64,000 bases of DNA from Streptococcus australis. Lineage in GTDB: Bacteria; Bacillota; Bacilli; Lactobacillales; Streptococcaceae. The notes below the pieces were generated by a model. It ran no database searches. It was not told where the DNA came from and saw only the letters and a list, made by a program, of their open reading frames with translations. Shown in pieces: positions 9,554 to 22,058 of this stretch. Each line of letters starts with the position of its first letter. Position 1 is the stretch's first letter. A program made the translations under genes and the position numbers. The stretch lies in the NCBI RefSeq assembly GCF_003943615.1, contig NZ_RJPZ01000004.1:1-64000 (forward strand), written 5' to 3'.

Positions 9554-10795
9554 GTGAAAAAAATAATCACTTTACTTCTTTGTCTAATGCTTGCGCTTCT
9601 CAGTACTTCTCCTGTAAAAGCGGAGGACCTAGACCTTGGAGCCCAGCATGCTATTGCGATTGATGGGACAACAGGTAAAATACTCTACGAAAAAAATAGC
9701 GAAGAGAAAAAAGAGGTTGGTGGAATCAGCAACCTTTTGACCACTTATCTCGTCTATGAAGCCATTCAACAAGGAAAATTATCTTTAAATGACGACGTGG
9801 ATATTTCGGACAAAGCCTACCAACTAACAGCTGTCGAAGGAATCAGTAACGTCCCCATGGAAGCTCGCAAGTACAAGGTTAAAGACCTGCTCACTGCTCT
9901 CCTTGTATCAAACGCCAATAGCGCTGCCATCGCCTTAGCTGAAAAAGTAGCTGGAAGCGAGGAAAAATTCATCATCCTCATGCAAGCAAAACTAAAGAAA
10001 TGGGGGATTAAAGACGCTACGATTATTAATGCTAGTGGGTTGAATCAAGCTATCATTGATGGTGATGAGGAAAACAAAAAGCAAAACACCGAAAATAAGC
10101 TGAGCGCTTATGATGTTGCAGTCATTGCAAAACATCTCTTAGAAGACTACCCTGAAGTTACCAAAATCACCTCCCTTTCCCACGCAGAATTTGCTGGAAT
10201 TCAATTGGAGAGCAGCAATTATATGCTGGAGAACATGCCCAACTATCGAGCAGGAGTAGATGGTCTAAAAACTGGAAATTCCGAAAAAGGAGGCATTTCA
10301 TTTGTAGCTTCTACTAATCAAAACGGCATTCGAATAATTACTGTTGTCATTGGTGTCGAAGCAATCGATGAAGATCCCTACGCACGATTTGTTGCAACAG
10401 CTAATCTGATGAATTACGTGAGCCAAAATTTTGTTGCAAACTTGATTGTCAGCAAAGGCGAAGCCTACAACAACAGCAAATCAACGGTCCTTGATGGCAA
10501 GAAAACCAGCGCTATTGCTGTTGCCAAGGATGACTTCATCGTGATCGAACGGCAAGGAAGCCAAGCAGAACCTAAAATCACCTTCGAAAGCAGCCAACCT
10601 TCTTTTAGCGCTCCCTTAAAGAAAGGTACTTCCCTAGGGACCCTCACCTACACCGACCCAGAACCCATCGGGCGAGGGTATATCGAAGGTAAAGCTCCTA
10701 GTATGGAAATGGTGAGCGGAGAAACTATCCAAAAAAGTTTCTTCTTAAAGGTATGGTGGAATAAATTTGTTCGTTACGTCAACGAAAAGCTATAA
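9554..10795 (+). CDS. dacA: PBP3/DacA-family protein lacking the SxxK catalytic motif
   Basis: Homologue of the streptococcal D-alanyl-D-alanine carboxypeptidase PBP3. It has 413 residues, a signal peptide cleaved near VKAED (residue 24), a peptidase S11 domain, a C-terminal all-beta domain, and a final amphipathic membrane-binding helix (FLKVWWNKFVRYVNEKL). Length and end match the family. However, the segment aligned with the catalytic ASITK of pneumococcal PBP3 reads GGISN: the nucleophile is Gly57 (GGA) and the general-base Lys is Asn60 (AAC). The SAN motif is NAN (Asn120). KTG is kept (GLKTGN). The frame is open and the rest is well conserved, so it looks like an expressed pseudoenzyme and not debris. 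It starts with GTG after GAGG and converges on the suf cluster. In S. pneumoniae, from memory, dacA occupies the same position beside sufB. Confidence 0.85.
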   Translation: MKKIITLLLCLMLALLSTSPVKAEDLDLGAQHAIAIDGTTGKILYEKNSEEKKEVGGISNLLTTYLVYEAIQQGKLSLNDDVDISDKAYQLTAVEGISNVPMEARKYKVKDLLTALLVSNANSAAIALAEKVAGSEEKFIILMQAKLKKWGIKDATIINASGLNQAIIDGDEENKKQNTENKLSAYDVAVIAKHLLEDYPEVTKITSLSHAEFAGIQLESSNYMLENMPNYRAGVDGLKTGNSEKGGISFVASTNQNGIRIITVVIGVEAIDEDPYARFVATANLMNYVSQNFVANLIVSKGEAYNNSKSTVLDGKKTSAIAVAKDDFIVIERQGSQAEPKITFESSQPSFSAPLKKGTSLGTLTYTDPEPIGRGYIEGKAPSMEMVSGETIQKSFFLKVWWNKFVRYVNEKL

Positions 10796-10803
10796 ATGCT
10801 AAT

Positions 10804-10842
10804 AAACAAAAAAAGAGGTCCCCCTCTTTTTTTGTTTAGTTG
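10804..10842. terminator. Bidirectional terminator between dacA and the suf-side genes
   Basis: AAAAAAAGAGG and CCTCTTTTTTT form a short GC-centred stem flanked by A and T tracts on both sides. It can serve the converging dacA-like gene on the plus strand and the 190-residue gene on the minus strand. Confidence 0.8.
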
Positions 10843-10860
10843 AATCGGCCAATAGAACTT

Positions 10861-11433
10861 CTATCGAACTTCGAAATAAGGAAAAGCAGTGTCGCTGTCT
10901 ATTGGATGAGTAGGGATTTCTTCTTCAATCACCCCACGCCAACCTGCTACCAATTCTTCAAAAGATAAGCTAGCTTCAGGAGTAGCTGTTGTTAATTTAC
11001 GACCAAACCAAGCCATGGTTGCCGTTTCTAATTGAAGCATGGCATAGATAATCACAGGAACACTCGCAGCTTCGTAATTTTCATTTACTGCACGGGCTAC
11101 AGCTGGTGCTTGTGGCAAGAGTTGAAGACGAATTTTTTCCACTAGCGCTGGATCTAATTCTTGCCAAGAAATTAATTTCCCATCGACTTGATAATACAAG
11201 TCAAATGTTTCTTGACCTGGCTTAAAATTCACTAGCATGAAGACACGATCAGCTTTATCAGGGCCACCAACGGCCTTCACAGCATTGATCAAGAGATTTT
11301 GTTCCATTTGTCTCCAATAACCATCCGCTTCTTCGGCTAGATCGTTTGTAAATGAGGGAACAATTTCCTCTGCAGGAATTTCGCCCTTATTCGCTTTTTC
11401 AACATTACCAAATAATTTTTTTAAGAAGCCCAT
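10861..11433 (-). CDS. Unknown 190-residue protein downstream of sufB
   Basis: I do not recognise a function. The protein has no signal peptide or membrane span. It begins with a short basic amphipathic segment (MGFLKKLFGNVEKAN), then an alpha/beta-looking body with VFMLVNFKPGQETFDLYYQVDGK and a C-terminal half rich in Ala and Glu. It contains no cysteine, so an Fe-S scaffold role is unlikely. It starts 19 bp after the sufB stop and ends at a terminator, so it is probably transcribed with the suf genes. Codon use looks like its neighbours. A small cytosolic protein linked to suf expression is as far as the sequence allows. Confidence 0.75.
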   Translation of the reverse strand: MGFLKKLFGNVEKANKGEIPAEEIVPSFTNDLAEEADGYWRQMEQNLLINAVKAVGGPDKADRVFMLVNFKPGQETFDLYYQVDGKLISWQELDPALVEKIRLQLLPQAPAVARAVNENYEAASVPVIIYAMLQLETATMAWFGRKLTTATPEASLSFEELVAGWRGVIEEEIPTHPIDSDTAFPYFEVR

Positions 11434-11452
11434 TTACTACTCCTTGCTCCTA

Positions 11453-12865
11453 TTAGCCGACAGATCCTTCCATTTCATAGCTAATCAAGCGGTTAAGCTC
11501 AACTGCATATTCCATCGGTAGTTCTTTGGTGAAGGGTTCTACAAATCCCATGACAATCATTTCAGTCGCCTCAGATTCTGACAAACCTCGGCTCATGAGG
11601 TAATACAATTGTTCCTCTGAAATTTTTGAGACCTTAGCTTCATGTTCCAATGCAACTTGTGAATTGTGGATTTCATTAAATGGAATGGTGTCAGATGCAG
11701 ACAAGTCATCCATAATAATGGTATCACACTCGATGTGACTAACCGATTTCGCTGAATCTTTATTGAAGGTCACTTGTCCACGGTAGTCAACCTTTCCTCC
11801 ACCTTTAGCAATAGATTTCGAAACAATTGAAGAGCTCGTGTGAGGAGCATTGTGGATCATTTTAGCACCTGTATCTTGGTGTTGCCCAGCATTGGCAAAA
11901 GCGATCGACAACATGGTCCCACGTGCACCTTCTCCATCTAGGTAAACTGATGGGTATTTCATAGTTGTTTTGGCACCGAGATTCCCATCGATCCATTCAA
12001 CCGTCGCATCTTTCATCGCCTTGGCCCGTTTCGTTACCAAGTTATAGACGTTATCAGACCAGTTTTGGATAGTTGTATAACGCATATAAGCGCCATCCAA
12101 AGCAAAGATTTCGACAATAGCAGCATGCAAGCTGTTGCTTGAATAAGTTGGCGCTGTACATCCTTCTACGTAGTGGACACTTGCTCCTTCATCGACAATA
12201 ATCAAGGTTCGTTCAAACTGACCTGTATTTTCATTGTTAATTCGGAAGTAAGTCTGCAAAGGAACATCAACCTTTACACCCTTCGGTACATAGATAAAGG
12301 TTCCGCCTGACCATACTGCTGAGTTTAATGCTGCTAACTTGTTATCTGTCGGAGGTACCAACTTAGCAAAGTATTGCTTGAACAAGTCTGGATATTCCTT
12401 CAAGGCAGAATCTGTATCGGTAAAGATGATTCCTAACTTCTCAAATTCTTCCTTCATATTGTGGTAAACCACTTCAGACTCATACTGAGCTGCTGCTCCG
12501 GCCAAGTAAGCACGCTCTGCTTCTGGAATCCCAATCCGTTCAAACGTCTCCTTGATTTTTTCAGGCACTTCATCCCAGCTACGTGCAGGTTTATCAGATG
12601 GTTTTTGATAGTAAATCAAATCATCAAAATCGATATCTGACAAGTCTGCCCCCCATGTTTGCATAGGCATTTTTTTAAATGCTTCATAGGACTTCAAACG
12701 GAACTCCAGCATCCATTCCGGCTCATTTTTCGCAGCAGATAACTCACGAATAACTGATTCATTCAACCCTTTTCCTGTCGACAAGATCGGGTCTACATCA
12801 TCGTGAAAGCCAAATTTATATTCACCAAGATCAATTGGTTTTGGTTCTACTCTTTCTTCTGTCAT
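11453..12865 (-). CDS. sufB: Fe-S cluster assembly protein SufB
   Basis: Component of the SufBCD scaffold on which Fe-S clusters are built in the cytoplasm, 470 residues. It has the typical [19 protein letters not shown] and YESEVVYHN segments, and the beta-helix core with [20 protein letters not shown] and [13 protein letters not shown] near the C terminus. It is the last suf gene, 144 bp after sufU. It should pair with SufD and the ATPase SufC. No odd features are seen. Confidence 0.96.
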   Translation of the reverse strand: MTEERVEPKPIDLGEYKFGFHDDVDPILSTGKGLNESVIRELSAAKNEPEWMLEFRLKSYEAFKKMPMQTWGADLSDIDFDDLIYYQKPSDKPARSWDEVPEKIKETFERIGIPEAERAYLAGAAAQYESEVVYHNMKEEFEKLGIIFTDTDSALKEYPDLFKQYFAKLVPPTDNKLAALNSAVWSGGTFIYVPKGVKVDVPLQTYFRINNENTGQFERTLIIVDEGASVHYVEGCTAPTYSSNSLHAAIVEIFALDGAYMRYTTIQNWSDNVYNLVTKRAKAMKDATVEWIDGNLGAKTTMKYPSVYLDGEGARGTMLSIAFANAGQHQDTGAKMIHNAPHTSSSIVSKSIAKGGGKVDYRGQVTFNKDSAKSVSHIECDTIIMDDLSASDTIPFNEIHNSQVALEHEAKVSKISEEQLYYLMSRGLSESEATEMIVMGFVEPFTKELPMEYAVELNRLISYEMEGSVG

Positions 12866-13009
12866 ATCTTTCCTTTCATTTTCTTTTTAGCGCTCTTTCC
12901 ATATGATTCATCTTCTAGTCTGGACCATAAGCATCCAAGTTTTGAGTCAATTAAGTAAGAAGAAAATCGGTTAAAGGGCACACTAGAATTTGCACACTCT
13001 TATGCATCA

Positions 13010-15922
<2,913 letters not shown>

Positions 15923-15963
15923 TTACTCCTCCTCAAAGATCCTGTTCAGTTGTTGACACAAGA

Positions 15964-16734
15964 TTAGAGTTCTTCTTTGTAGTCGTAACCTAACTCTTCT
16001 GCTAATTTTGCGTATCCTTCACGTTCCAAACGCACAGCAAGTTCAGGACCACCTGAAAGGACCACACGACCTTCCATCATCACGTGAACCACATCAGGAG
16101 TAATATAGTTTAAGAGACGTTGGTAGTGGGTAATGATCATGGCACCGAAACCTTCACCACGCATTTCATTGACTCCTTTTGAAACCACTTTAAGGGCGTC
16201 AATATCCAAACCAGAGTCAATCTCATCAAGAAGAGCAAACTTCGGCTCCAACATCAACAATTGCAGAATTTCATTGCGTTTCTTCTCACCACCTGAGAAG
16301 CCTTCATTCAAATAGCGTTCTGCCATTTCTTCCTTCATATTGAGGAGTTCCATTTTTTCATCCAATTTTGTGATGAAATCACGAACAGAAATTTTTTCGT
16401 CCTCTTCTTTTCCAGCATTCATAGCTGCACGAAGGAATTCAGCATTGGTAATTCCTGGAATTTCTGATGGGTATTGCATAGCAAGGAAAAGTCCCATACG
16501 AGCACGCTCATCCACTTCCAACTCAAGGATATTTACGCCATCAAATAGAATTTCACCTTTGGTGACTTCATAGTTTGGATTCCCCATAATGGCTGCAGAT
16601 AGGGTTGATTTCCCTGTTCCGTTAGGACCCATAATGGCTGCGATTTCTCCTGTTCTAAGAGTCAAGTTCACGCCTTTTAAAATTTCCTTACCTTCAATTT
16701 CTACATGAAGATCTTTAATCTCTAATACTGACAT
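15964..16734 (-). CDS. sufC: Fe-S cluster assembly ATPase SufC
   Basis: ABC-type ATPase of the SufBCD scaffold, 256 residues. It has Walker A GPNGTGKST near residue 37, the SufC-type signature EGFSGGEKKRNEI near 145, Walker B FALLDEIDSGLD near 170, and the switch His in MIITHYQRLL. First gene of the suf operon, with its own promoter in the gap after rgpG. It acts in the cytoplasm, with no membrane partner. Confidence 0.96.
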   Translation of the reverse strand: MSVLEIKDLHVEIEGKEILKGVNLTLRTGEIAAIMGPNGTGKSTLSAAIMGNPNYEVTKGEILFDGVNILELEVDERARMGLFLAMQYPSEIPGITNAEFLRAAMNAGKEEDEKISVRDFITKLDEKMELLNMKEEMAERYLNEGFSGGEKKRNEILQLLMLEPKFALLDEIDSGLDIDALKVVSKGVNEMRGEGFGAMIITHYQRLLNYITPDVVHVMMEGRVVLSGGPELAVRLEREGYAKLAEELGYDYKEEL

Positions 16735-16770
16735 TTGTATTCCTTTCTGCTATAGAGTTTTGTCTTATCT

Positions 16771-16779
16771 AGTATAACA
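16771..16779 (-). promoter_or_regulatory. suf operon promoter (extended -10)
   Basis: TGTTATACT on the minus strand is an extended -10, 37 bp upstream of the sufC start. A good -35 is not visible because the expected place lies inside the rgpG terminator. Confidence 0.5.
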
Positions 16780-16780
16780 A

Positions 16781-16807
16781 AAAAAAGCCTAAAAGGCTTT
16801 TCTCATG
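16781..16807 (-). terminator. Terminator of mecA-rgpG
   Basis: The AAAAGCC/GGCTTTT stem with a TTTTA-type loop, followed by a T-run on the minus strand, lies just after rgpG. Confidence 0.75.
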
Positions 16808-16820
16808 TTTAGAATCGTTC

Positions 16821-17978
16821 TTATTTAATCTTATTTTTTCTATTTTGTCGAACTTCCTCTCGATAGGCAGAATTCCCTATATAGCGTAAACAATTGAGGA
16901 GCGGACTATGGTGAGGACCTAGGACTCCAATTAATTCCGCCAAGAGCTCAACCCCTAATACCAAACCGATGACCAGAAGAACGCCACCAATACGAGTAGA
17001 GATATTCAACAGCAGAGAGATCATAGCAAAAATCATCGAAATTCCATAGATAACCAAAACGGTTCCGCGATGCGTTAAGCCCAAAGTAAGTAAACGATGG
17101 TGCAAGTGATTCCGATCTGGTGCATAAAACTTCTGACCAGAGAGAGTCCGACGGACAATTGCTAAAAAGGTATCCGTAATTGGAACTCCCAAGATAATCA
17201 TCGGCGTAACAACCGCAACAGCTGTCGCATTCTTAAGACCTTGCAAGGACAAAACAGAGATCATAAAACCAATGAAGAGGGCTCCTGTATCCCCTAAATA
17301 AAGAATCGCTGGATGATAATTAAAGGGGAAGAAACCAGCAATGGCCATGACTAAGACAAAAATCGTCATGGTCAAAAAGAGATTGGGCACTGGGAGAAAG
17401 AAATGAGAAACAATCCCCATCGTCACCAAGGAAATAATCGAAACTCCACTGACCAGGCCATCCAAACCATCAATTAGGTTGACTGCATTGGTAATAGAAA
17501 TGATCCAAATGACTGTTAAAATATACGATAACCAAGGATCAAAATGAAGAAATGGTCCCCCGAAAGGTATCTTGAAATCATTTAAGCGAAAATCTGTAAA
17601 AAACCAGATTACACTAGCTCCTAGGAAAATCCCCAGCATCTTTAACCGCGGTGATAATTCTTTTATGTCATCGACTAAACCAGTCAGGCCAATAATCCAT
17701 CCTCCAACGACAACTGGTAGGGTATAGGTCAGATAAGATGTCTTAGCTACATGCCCCTTTGTAATCATCGGCAACAAAATGACGGTTGCAATGGTAAAAG
17801 CAAGAATAATAGCTAAACCACCAGCGCTGGGCATGGGTTTATTATTGATCCGACGCGCATTTGGATAGTCTACGGCATCTATTTTAAACGCCAATAACCT
17901 CACAAAGGGAGTTAGAATCAAACTGATCAAAAAAGTTGCAATCAGGACCAGGATAAATTGTAACGGAAAAGTAATCAT
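16821..17978 (-). CDS. rgpG: Undecaprenyl-phosphate GlcNAc-1-phosphate transferase (RgpG/TagO family)
   Basis: Polytopic membrane enzyme that puts GlcNAc-1-P on undecaprenyl phosphate, the first step in rhamnose-glucose polysaccharide or wall teichoic acid type glycans. The 385-residue protein has about ten spans and the family's cytosolic motifs: the NLIDGLDGL Asp-rich loop near residue 165, YLGDTGALFIGF near 225, and the HLHHRLLTLG histidine motif near 295. It overlaps mecA by 4 bp. The mecA-rgpG order is known from other streptococci. Which glycan it serves cannot be told from this window. Confidence 0.9.
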   Translation of the reverse strand: MITFPLQFILVLIATFLISLILTPFVRLLAFKIDAVDYPNARRINNKPMPSAGGLAIILAFTIATVILLPMITKGHVAKTSYLTYTLPVVVGGWIIGLTGLVDDIKELSPRLKMLGIFLGASVIWFFTDFRLNDFKIPFGGPFLHFDPWLSYILTVIWIISITNAVNLIDGLDGLVSGVSIISLVTMGIVSHFFLPVPNLFLTMTIFVLVMAIAGFFPFNYHPAILYLGDTGALFIGFMISVLSLQGLKNATAVAVVTPMIILGVPITDTFLAIVRRTLSGQKFYAPDRNHLHHRLLTLGLTHRGTVLVIYGISMIFAMISLLLNISTRIGGVLLVIGLVLGVELLAELIGVLGPHHSPLLNCLRYIGNSAYREEVRQNRKNKIK

Positions 17979-18721
17979 ACCAAATTAACCTTTTGAAGTT
18001 CGTGAATAGCATCTGAGACGAGCAAGAGATGCCCATGTTCCTGAAGGACAGCTCTAGTAGTATCTGTATCTTCCGCATATTCACGCATGGTTGCCAAAAG
18101 CCAACCTGGATAATCCTGCGGACACCCTTCCAAATCGATCAGGATGGTTAAATAGTACATCCCGTCCATTTTATAAAGTTCAGAAGTCTCAACAGCATAA
18201 TGAACTGTTTTTGTAAACCGAATCACTTCTTCTAACTGAGAAAACTGGAGGATATAATAAATATACCGTGTATCTACTGGATGATTCGATGTATCTTCTT
18301 CTGAAAGCTGATTTTCGTCAGCCAATTCCTCAGCTTCTAAATGACGGATCGCATCGCCGTCTCCCTTACTCTTTTCAGAGATGGTTTTTTCCAAGGTTTT
18401 GATAAATTCGTCCGGAGACATTTGCGACAATTCTTCCATATCAGGCAAGTCGGAAAAATCTTCAAAATTTAAATGCTGATCAATTTTTGATTTGGTCACA
18501 AAAACATCGAGTTTATCTGGTTTAGGGGTCACTCGGAAACTTAACATACCACTGTCTAAGAAACTTTCTGGCATTTCTAATTCATCTAAGATGGTATAGA
18601 AAAATTCTTCTGTTTTTTCTTGAGGCACCAAAAAATCGGCCATTTCCATGCCCCGTTCTTCTAAGTCCTCTAATTGAATCGTGATTTTAATGGTTGAATC
18701 ACTGATTTGCTTCATCTTCAT
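17975..18721 (-). CDS. mecA: Adaptor protein MecA
   Basis: Adaptor that brings substrates such as the competence sigma factor ComX to ClpC-ClpP in streptococci. The 248-residue protein has an N-terminal substrate-binding domain (MKMKQISDSTIKITIQLEDL), an acidic linker (about residues 100-155) and a C-terminal Clp-binding domain ending in VSDAIHELQKVNLV. Length is as expected. It starts a two-gene operon with rgpG behind a clear promoter. Confidence 0.95.
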   Translation of the reverse strand: MKMKQISDSTIKITIQLEDLEERGMEMADFLVPQEKTEEFFYTILDELEMPESFLDSGMLSFRVTPKPDKLDVFVTKSKIDQHLNFEDFSDLPDMEELSQMSPDEFIKTLEKTISEKSKGDGDAIRHLEAEELADENQLSEEDTSNHPVDTRYIYYILQFSQLEEVIRFTKTVHYAVETSELYKMDGMYYLTILIDLEGCPQDYPGWLLATMREYAEDTDTTRAVLQEHGHLLLVSDAIHELQKVNLV

Positions 18722-18749
18722 GACTGCACCTCATACTATTAGTCTTTCT

Positions 18750-18778
18750 ATTATACTAAAAAGGGACATATTTTTCAA
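18750..18778 (-). promoter_or_regulatory. mecA promoter
   Basis: -35 TTGAAA (18773-18778), a 17-bp spacer and -10 TATAAT (18750-18755) on the minus strand, 28 bp before the mecA start. Confidence 0.8.
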
Positions 18779-18814
18779 AACATGACCCCCTCCTTAGATA
18801 TGAAACAAGACTTA

Positions 18815-18873
18815 AACAAAAGAGCACTTCCTCCCCCGCAACCATAGCAGTTTTAAGAAAAGGAAGAAGCACT
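18815..18873 (-). terminator. uppP terminator
   Basis: A 12-bp stem with wobble pairs (AGTGCTTCTTCC with GGAGGAAGTGCT, 18862-18873 and 18822-18833) is followed by CTTTTGTTT on the minus strand. It lies directly after uppP. Confidence 0.7.
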
Positions 18874-18885
18874 CCAATTTCATTA

Positions 18886-19722
18886 TTAGATAAAGATTTT
18901 AATCACTGCGTAGACGAGCAAAATCGCTCCCAGAACAATCCGATATTTCCCAAAGACTGTGAAGTCATGAGTTTTGACATAATCTGTCAAGAAGCGAATC
19001 GCTACCATACTAACACCGAAGGCTACCGCCATAGCAACTAAAAGGATTGTTCCCTGGCTGAAGCTTAAAGCATTTCCTCCCAAGACAAACTTAGCGACCT
19101 TTAATAGGCTAGCCCCAAACATGGCAGGAATCCCCAGATAAAAGGTGAATTCTGTCACAACTGAGCGACTAACTCCATTGACCAAACCACCTACAATTGT
19201 TGCACCTGACCGACTGGTTCCTGGGAAAAGCGACAAGACTTGGAACAACCCAATATAGAGAGCTGTCTTATAAGGCAACTTGTGTAATTCCGTCACTTCT
19301 GGCTCCACTTGCTCCCGTTTTTCAAGATAAATAAAGGCCCAACCATAGGTAATCAGCATGATGGCTACAGAAAAAGAGTTATGAAAATGAGCTTCAAACC
19401 AATCATCCAATTTAAAGACAAAGAGCAGCGGTAGAGTCGCCACAGCAACCTTGGCCCACAATTGCCAAGTCCGTCTTACCTCTTTTTTCGATTTTCCAGG
19501 CTTAAATGGATAAAGCTTGTCGAAGTAAATCACAACGACAGCCATAATGGCACCTAGCTGAATAACGACATTAAACATCTCCATAAAGGCAGGGTTTTGA
19601 TCCTTAAACTGGATAAAGTCTTGAATCAAAATCAAATGGCCTGTACTTGAGATTGGAAGCCACTCTGTGACTCCTTCAACAATTCCAAAAAGAATCGCTT
19701 TTATCAGTTCAATGATAAACAT
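18886..19722 (-). CDS. uppP: Undecaprenyl-diphosphatase UppP (BacA)
   Basis: Membrane enzyme that converts undecaprenyl diphosphate to the monophosphate carrier for peptidoglycan and other glycans; extra copies give bacitracin tolerance. The 278-residue protein has about eight spans and the family motifs [15 protein letters not shown] at the N terminus and [11 protein letters not shown] near residue 170. It is monocistronic with its own terminator. RgpG next door uses the same lipid carrier. A structured repeat lies upstream. Confidence 0.96.
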   Translation of the reverse strand: MFIIELIKAILFGIVEGVTEWLPISSTGHLILIQDFIQFKDQNPAFMEMFNVVIQLGAIMAVVVIYFDKLYPFKPGKSKKEVRRTWQLWAKVAVATLPLLFVFKLDDWFEAHFHNSFSVAIMLITYGWAFIYLEKREQVEPEVTELHKLPYKTALYIGLFQVLSLFPGTSRSGATIVGGLVNGVSRSVVTEFTFYLGIPAMFGASLLKVAKFVLGGNALSFSQGTILLVAMAVAFGVSMVAIRFLTDYVKTHDFTVFGKYRIVLGAILLVYAVIKIFI

Positions 19723-19808
19723 CTTTTTCTCCTAAACTTACATTTGCTATATTATAACACATTTCTAGCCATAGAACCAGATGCGCTTGCAAGGATGCAT
19801 AGACTAAA

Positions 19809-19984
19809 AGAGAGTGGGATAGAAATCGGTCATTCGTTCGAATTCGATTTCGTCGTCCCACCTCCGCACAGTTGAGTAGGGCTGTAAAAGCTGATAAAAT
19901 CAGCGTAGTAGAGCCCACTCAACCACTGCGTCTTGCTCGACAATCCAAAGACAATTGAGAGGCTAGGACTTTTGTCCCAGCCTC
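19809..19984 (-). repeat. Dispersed multi-hairpin intergenic repeat, copy 1 (full length)
   Basis: About 176 bp, nearly identical to the copy at 40542-40716 but in the opposite orientation. In the orientation of the minus strand it has three parts. Hairpin I is a terminator-like stem (GGCTGGGAC AAAA GTCCTAGCC). Hairpin II is long: GCAGTGGTTGAGTGGGCT pairs with AGCCCTACTCAACTGTGC around an inner GCTGAT/ATCAGC stem. Hairpin III pairs GTGGGAC..GAAATC with GATTTC..TCCCAC. It fills the 309-bp gap between uppP and the DUF2207 gene. I see no coding sequence in it. Confidence 0.9.
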
Positions 19985-20031
19985 CTATGAATTTGTATAC
20001 ACAAGATTGGCTAGACGGCACTTTTGTGACT

Positions 20032-21939
20032 CTAAAAAGCACCAAAGCCACCGCCTCCACCGCCTCCAGAGAAACCACCCCCAGAACTACCGCCTGAAGA
20101 TACTGTGAAATGACTAGCGGTTGTAGCGGTCGTTCCATAATTAGATAAGAGACGGCTGGAATGGATTAGATTACTACGAAACGGAGTGTAGACATAGGCA
20201 TCCATACTTGGGTTCTCTAAGTGGATTTGACGAAGCTTCATCACTTTGCTTACTTGATCTGCAAAACCAAACAGAGTAGCATAGACTAATAAACGATTCC
20301 ATAAAACCAGCGATTGAATTTCTGCTTCTTCCAAATGAGCGATATCCCGCAACATATTACGGAAACTATCCCAATAATAGCGTTGCTCAGCCCCGATCTC
20401 CGTTGGGACCCCATCCCGTTGATAAAGGCTGAACTTCCCTTGGAAGGATGTCGGAAGGATCCACATCACCAACACATATATCACGCAAAAGATAGAGAGC
20501 CAGTTTAAGACAAAATAAGCTACTAAACCAGCTACCAAGGCAATGCTCCATGCAGCCCATCCAAAGAAGAGACTTTTACGTCCTGCACTTTCCTCCCCAG
20601 ACTCTAAGGGACGATAATAAGAAGGAAGGGTAAATGTTTGGATCTTCTGCTGAACAGCTTGAGCGACACGAGAAATCGCTGTATCAATCCGATTTTGCGC
20701 TTGTTTTCCTCGCTCGCGAATCTCATCTTGGTCTTTCTTAGAAGCGTATTTATAGAGGGAATCTGAAATTTCATAATCTGAAAACAAGTCATCTGTTCTA
20801 CAAGTTTTTTGAGAACCGAATGCAAGTCTAAGAAACTCTCGCTCAAATTCATCCAATGTATCTTCATTTTGAATCGTTAAAACTGTATGAGTGTCGTATT
20901 GCTCACAGATGATATTTTTTCGATCAATCAAATCAAGTAAGGTAGCTTGCACCAACTGATCAAATTTAAAGGCTCCCCGAGCGTGTTTTTTGGTTGGAGA
21001 GATTTCATCTAGCTCTGTAGAATAAACTATTGAAGCCATTAGTAGAGGCGCAACGTTATTTGGAATCTCATACAAGCGACTATTTTTCGGAAAAACCTTG
21101 GTAGAAGTAACAGATTGCATGAAGCGATGACGATAATAAATAGCAAGAAGAAGGAAAAGCAGAACAAGGATTGGAAGTAGGACCTTCATAAATAGGCGAA
21201 TCCAGGTCCGTTTTTGAACAATTCCAGCTTCCGTCCGATGATAGTTGTCCTCCTCCATCAAGCCTGTATCCCTATCTGACTCCCCAAAGGAAGCTACATC
21301 CGATTTCAACCAGTAAGCATAAATTTCAACACCTTCTTTGCGCTTTAAATTTTTTAAGCTCGCAATATAGTTGGCACCTTCCTTCTTGATTGATGCATCT
21401 GGACCCATATAAGATGTATGAATATTTAATTCTGATTTTGAAACCTCTGAAGCAAATTTAGGGATAACCATCAATTCTACTTCACCGACCCCCTGATCCC
21501 CATCACTGATCGGCTTCCAGTTCAATAACAAGATATCCCGATGAACATAGAGCAGGTTTTTTAACTGCCAGGTAACCTTCACCTTGACGGTATCTCCTGC
21601 GCTTCCGCCATTGTAAATCTTAACCTGATAACCATCACCTAAATTTTGAACTTCTGGTTCTTGTGACAAGGTTCTGCCTTCTACTTCCACCAGGGGAGGA
21701 GTTGCTATTTCAAAACCTTGAGGCATTTTACCCGCCGATCCCAAGGTGACATATTGGCCATTATAGGAAGTTGTAAAATGATAGACCAATTCTTCCTCAT
21801 AAGTAGCATCGTCCCAAGTTTCCATGATTAAAGTCCCCCGATAAGACTGAATCTCATAGGAAGGACCATCCGCCTTGACAAGACCCGTTACAAATAGACA
21901 GGTCATCACTGCAAATAGAACATACAGAATTTTTTTCAT
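20032..21939 (-). CDS. DUF2207 membrane protein with Gly-rich C terminus
   Basis: Predicted membrane protein of 635 residues. It has a signal peptide (cleavage near LVKADG), an extracellular DUF2207-type N-terminal half (about residues 25-235), one span near residues 250-268 and a cytosolic segment. Two closely spaced spans lie near 465-505, and a last cytosolic part ends in a tail of about 20 residues that is almost only Gly and Ser (GGSSGGGFSGGGGGGGFGAF). This architecture is common in Firmicutes, but the function is unknown. It is monocistronic, with an extended -10 promoter divergent from the amino acid transporter. Repeat copy 1 lies just downstream. Confidence 0.85.
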   Translation of the reverse strand: MKKILYVLFAVMTCLFVTGLVKADGPSYEIQSYRGTLIMETWDDATYEEELVYHFTTSYNGQYVTLGSAGKMPQGFEIATPPLVEVEGRTLSQEPEVQNLGDGYQVKIYNGGSAGDTVKVKVTWQLKNLLYVHRDILLLNWKPISDGDQGVGEVELMVIPKFASEVSKSELNIHTSYMGPDASIKKEGANYIASLKNLKRKEGVEIYAYWLKSDVASFGESDRDTGLMEEDNYHRTEAGIVQKRTWIRLFMKVLLPILVLLFLLLAIYYRHRFMQSVTSTKVFPKNSRLYEIPNNVAPLLMASIVYSTELDEISPTKKHARGAFKFDQLVQATLLDLIDRKNIICEQYDTHTVLTIQNEDTLDEFEREFLRLAFGSQKTCRTDDLFSDYEISDSLYKYASKKDQDEIRERGKQAQNRIDTAISRVAQAVQQKIQTFTLPSYYRPLESGEESAGRKSLFFGWAAWSIALVAGLVAYFVLNWLSIFCVIYVLVMWILPTSFQGKFSLYQRDGVPTEIGAEQRYYWDSFRNMLRDIAHLEEAEIQSLVLWNRLLVYATLFGFADQVSKVMKLRQIHLENPSMDAYVYTPFRSNLIHSSRLLSNYGTTATTASHFTVSSGGSSGGGFSGGGGGGGFGAF

Positions 21940-21960
21940 TTTCCTATACTCCTTTGGTAT

Positions 21961-21969
21961 ATTATAGCA
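21961..21969 (-). promoter_or_regulatory. Extended -10 promoter of the DUF2207 gene
   Basis: TGCTATAAT on the minus strand, 22 bp before the start codon, with no clear -35. Confidence 0.55.
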
Positions 21970-21994
21970 TTTTTTTATGAAAAGGCTATCAGGT

Positions 21995-22023
21995 TTGAAA
22001 AGTAGGCCAATTTCCTGTACAAT
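21995..22023 (+). promoter_or_regulatory. Promoter of the glutamine/polar amino acid transporter
   Basis: -35 TTGAAA (21995-22000), a 17-bp spacer and -10 TACAAT (22018-22023), 35 bp before the start codon. It faces away from the DUF2207 promoter. Confidence 0.75.
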
Positions 22024-22058
22024 AAGATGATACTATTTATATAGGAAGAGGAGACTAC

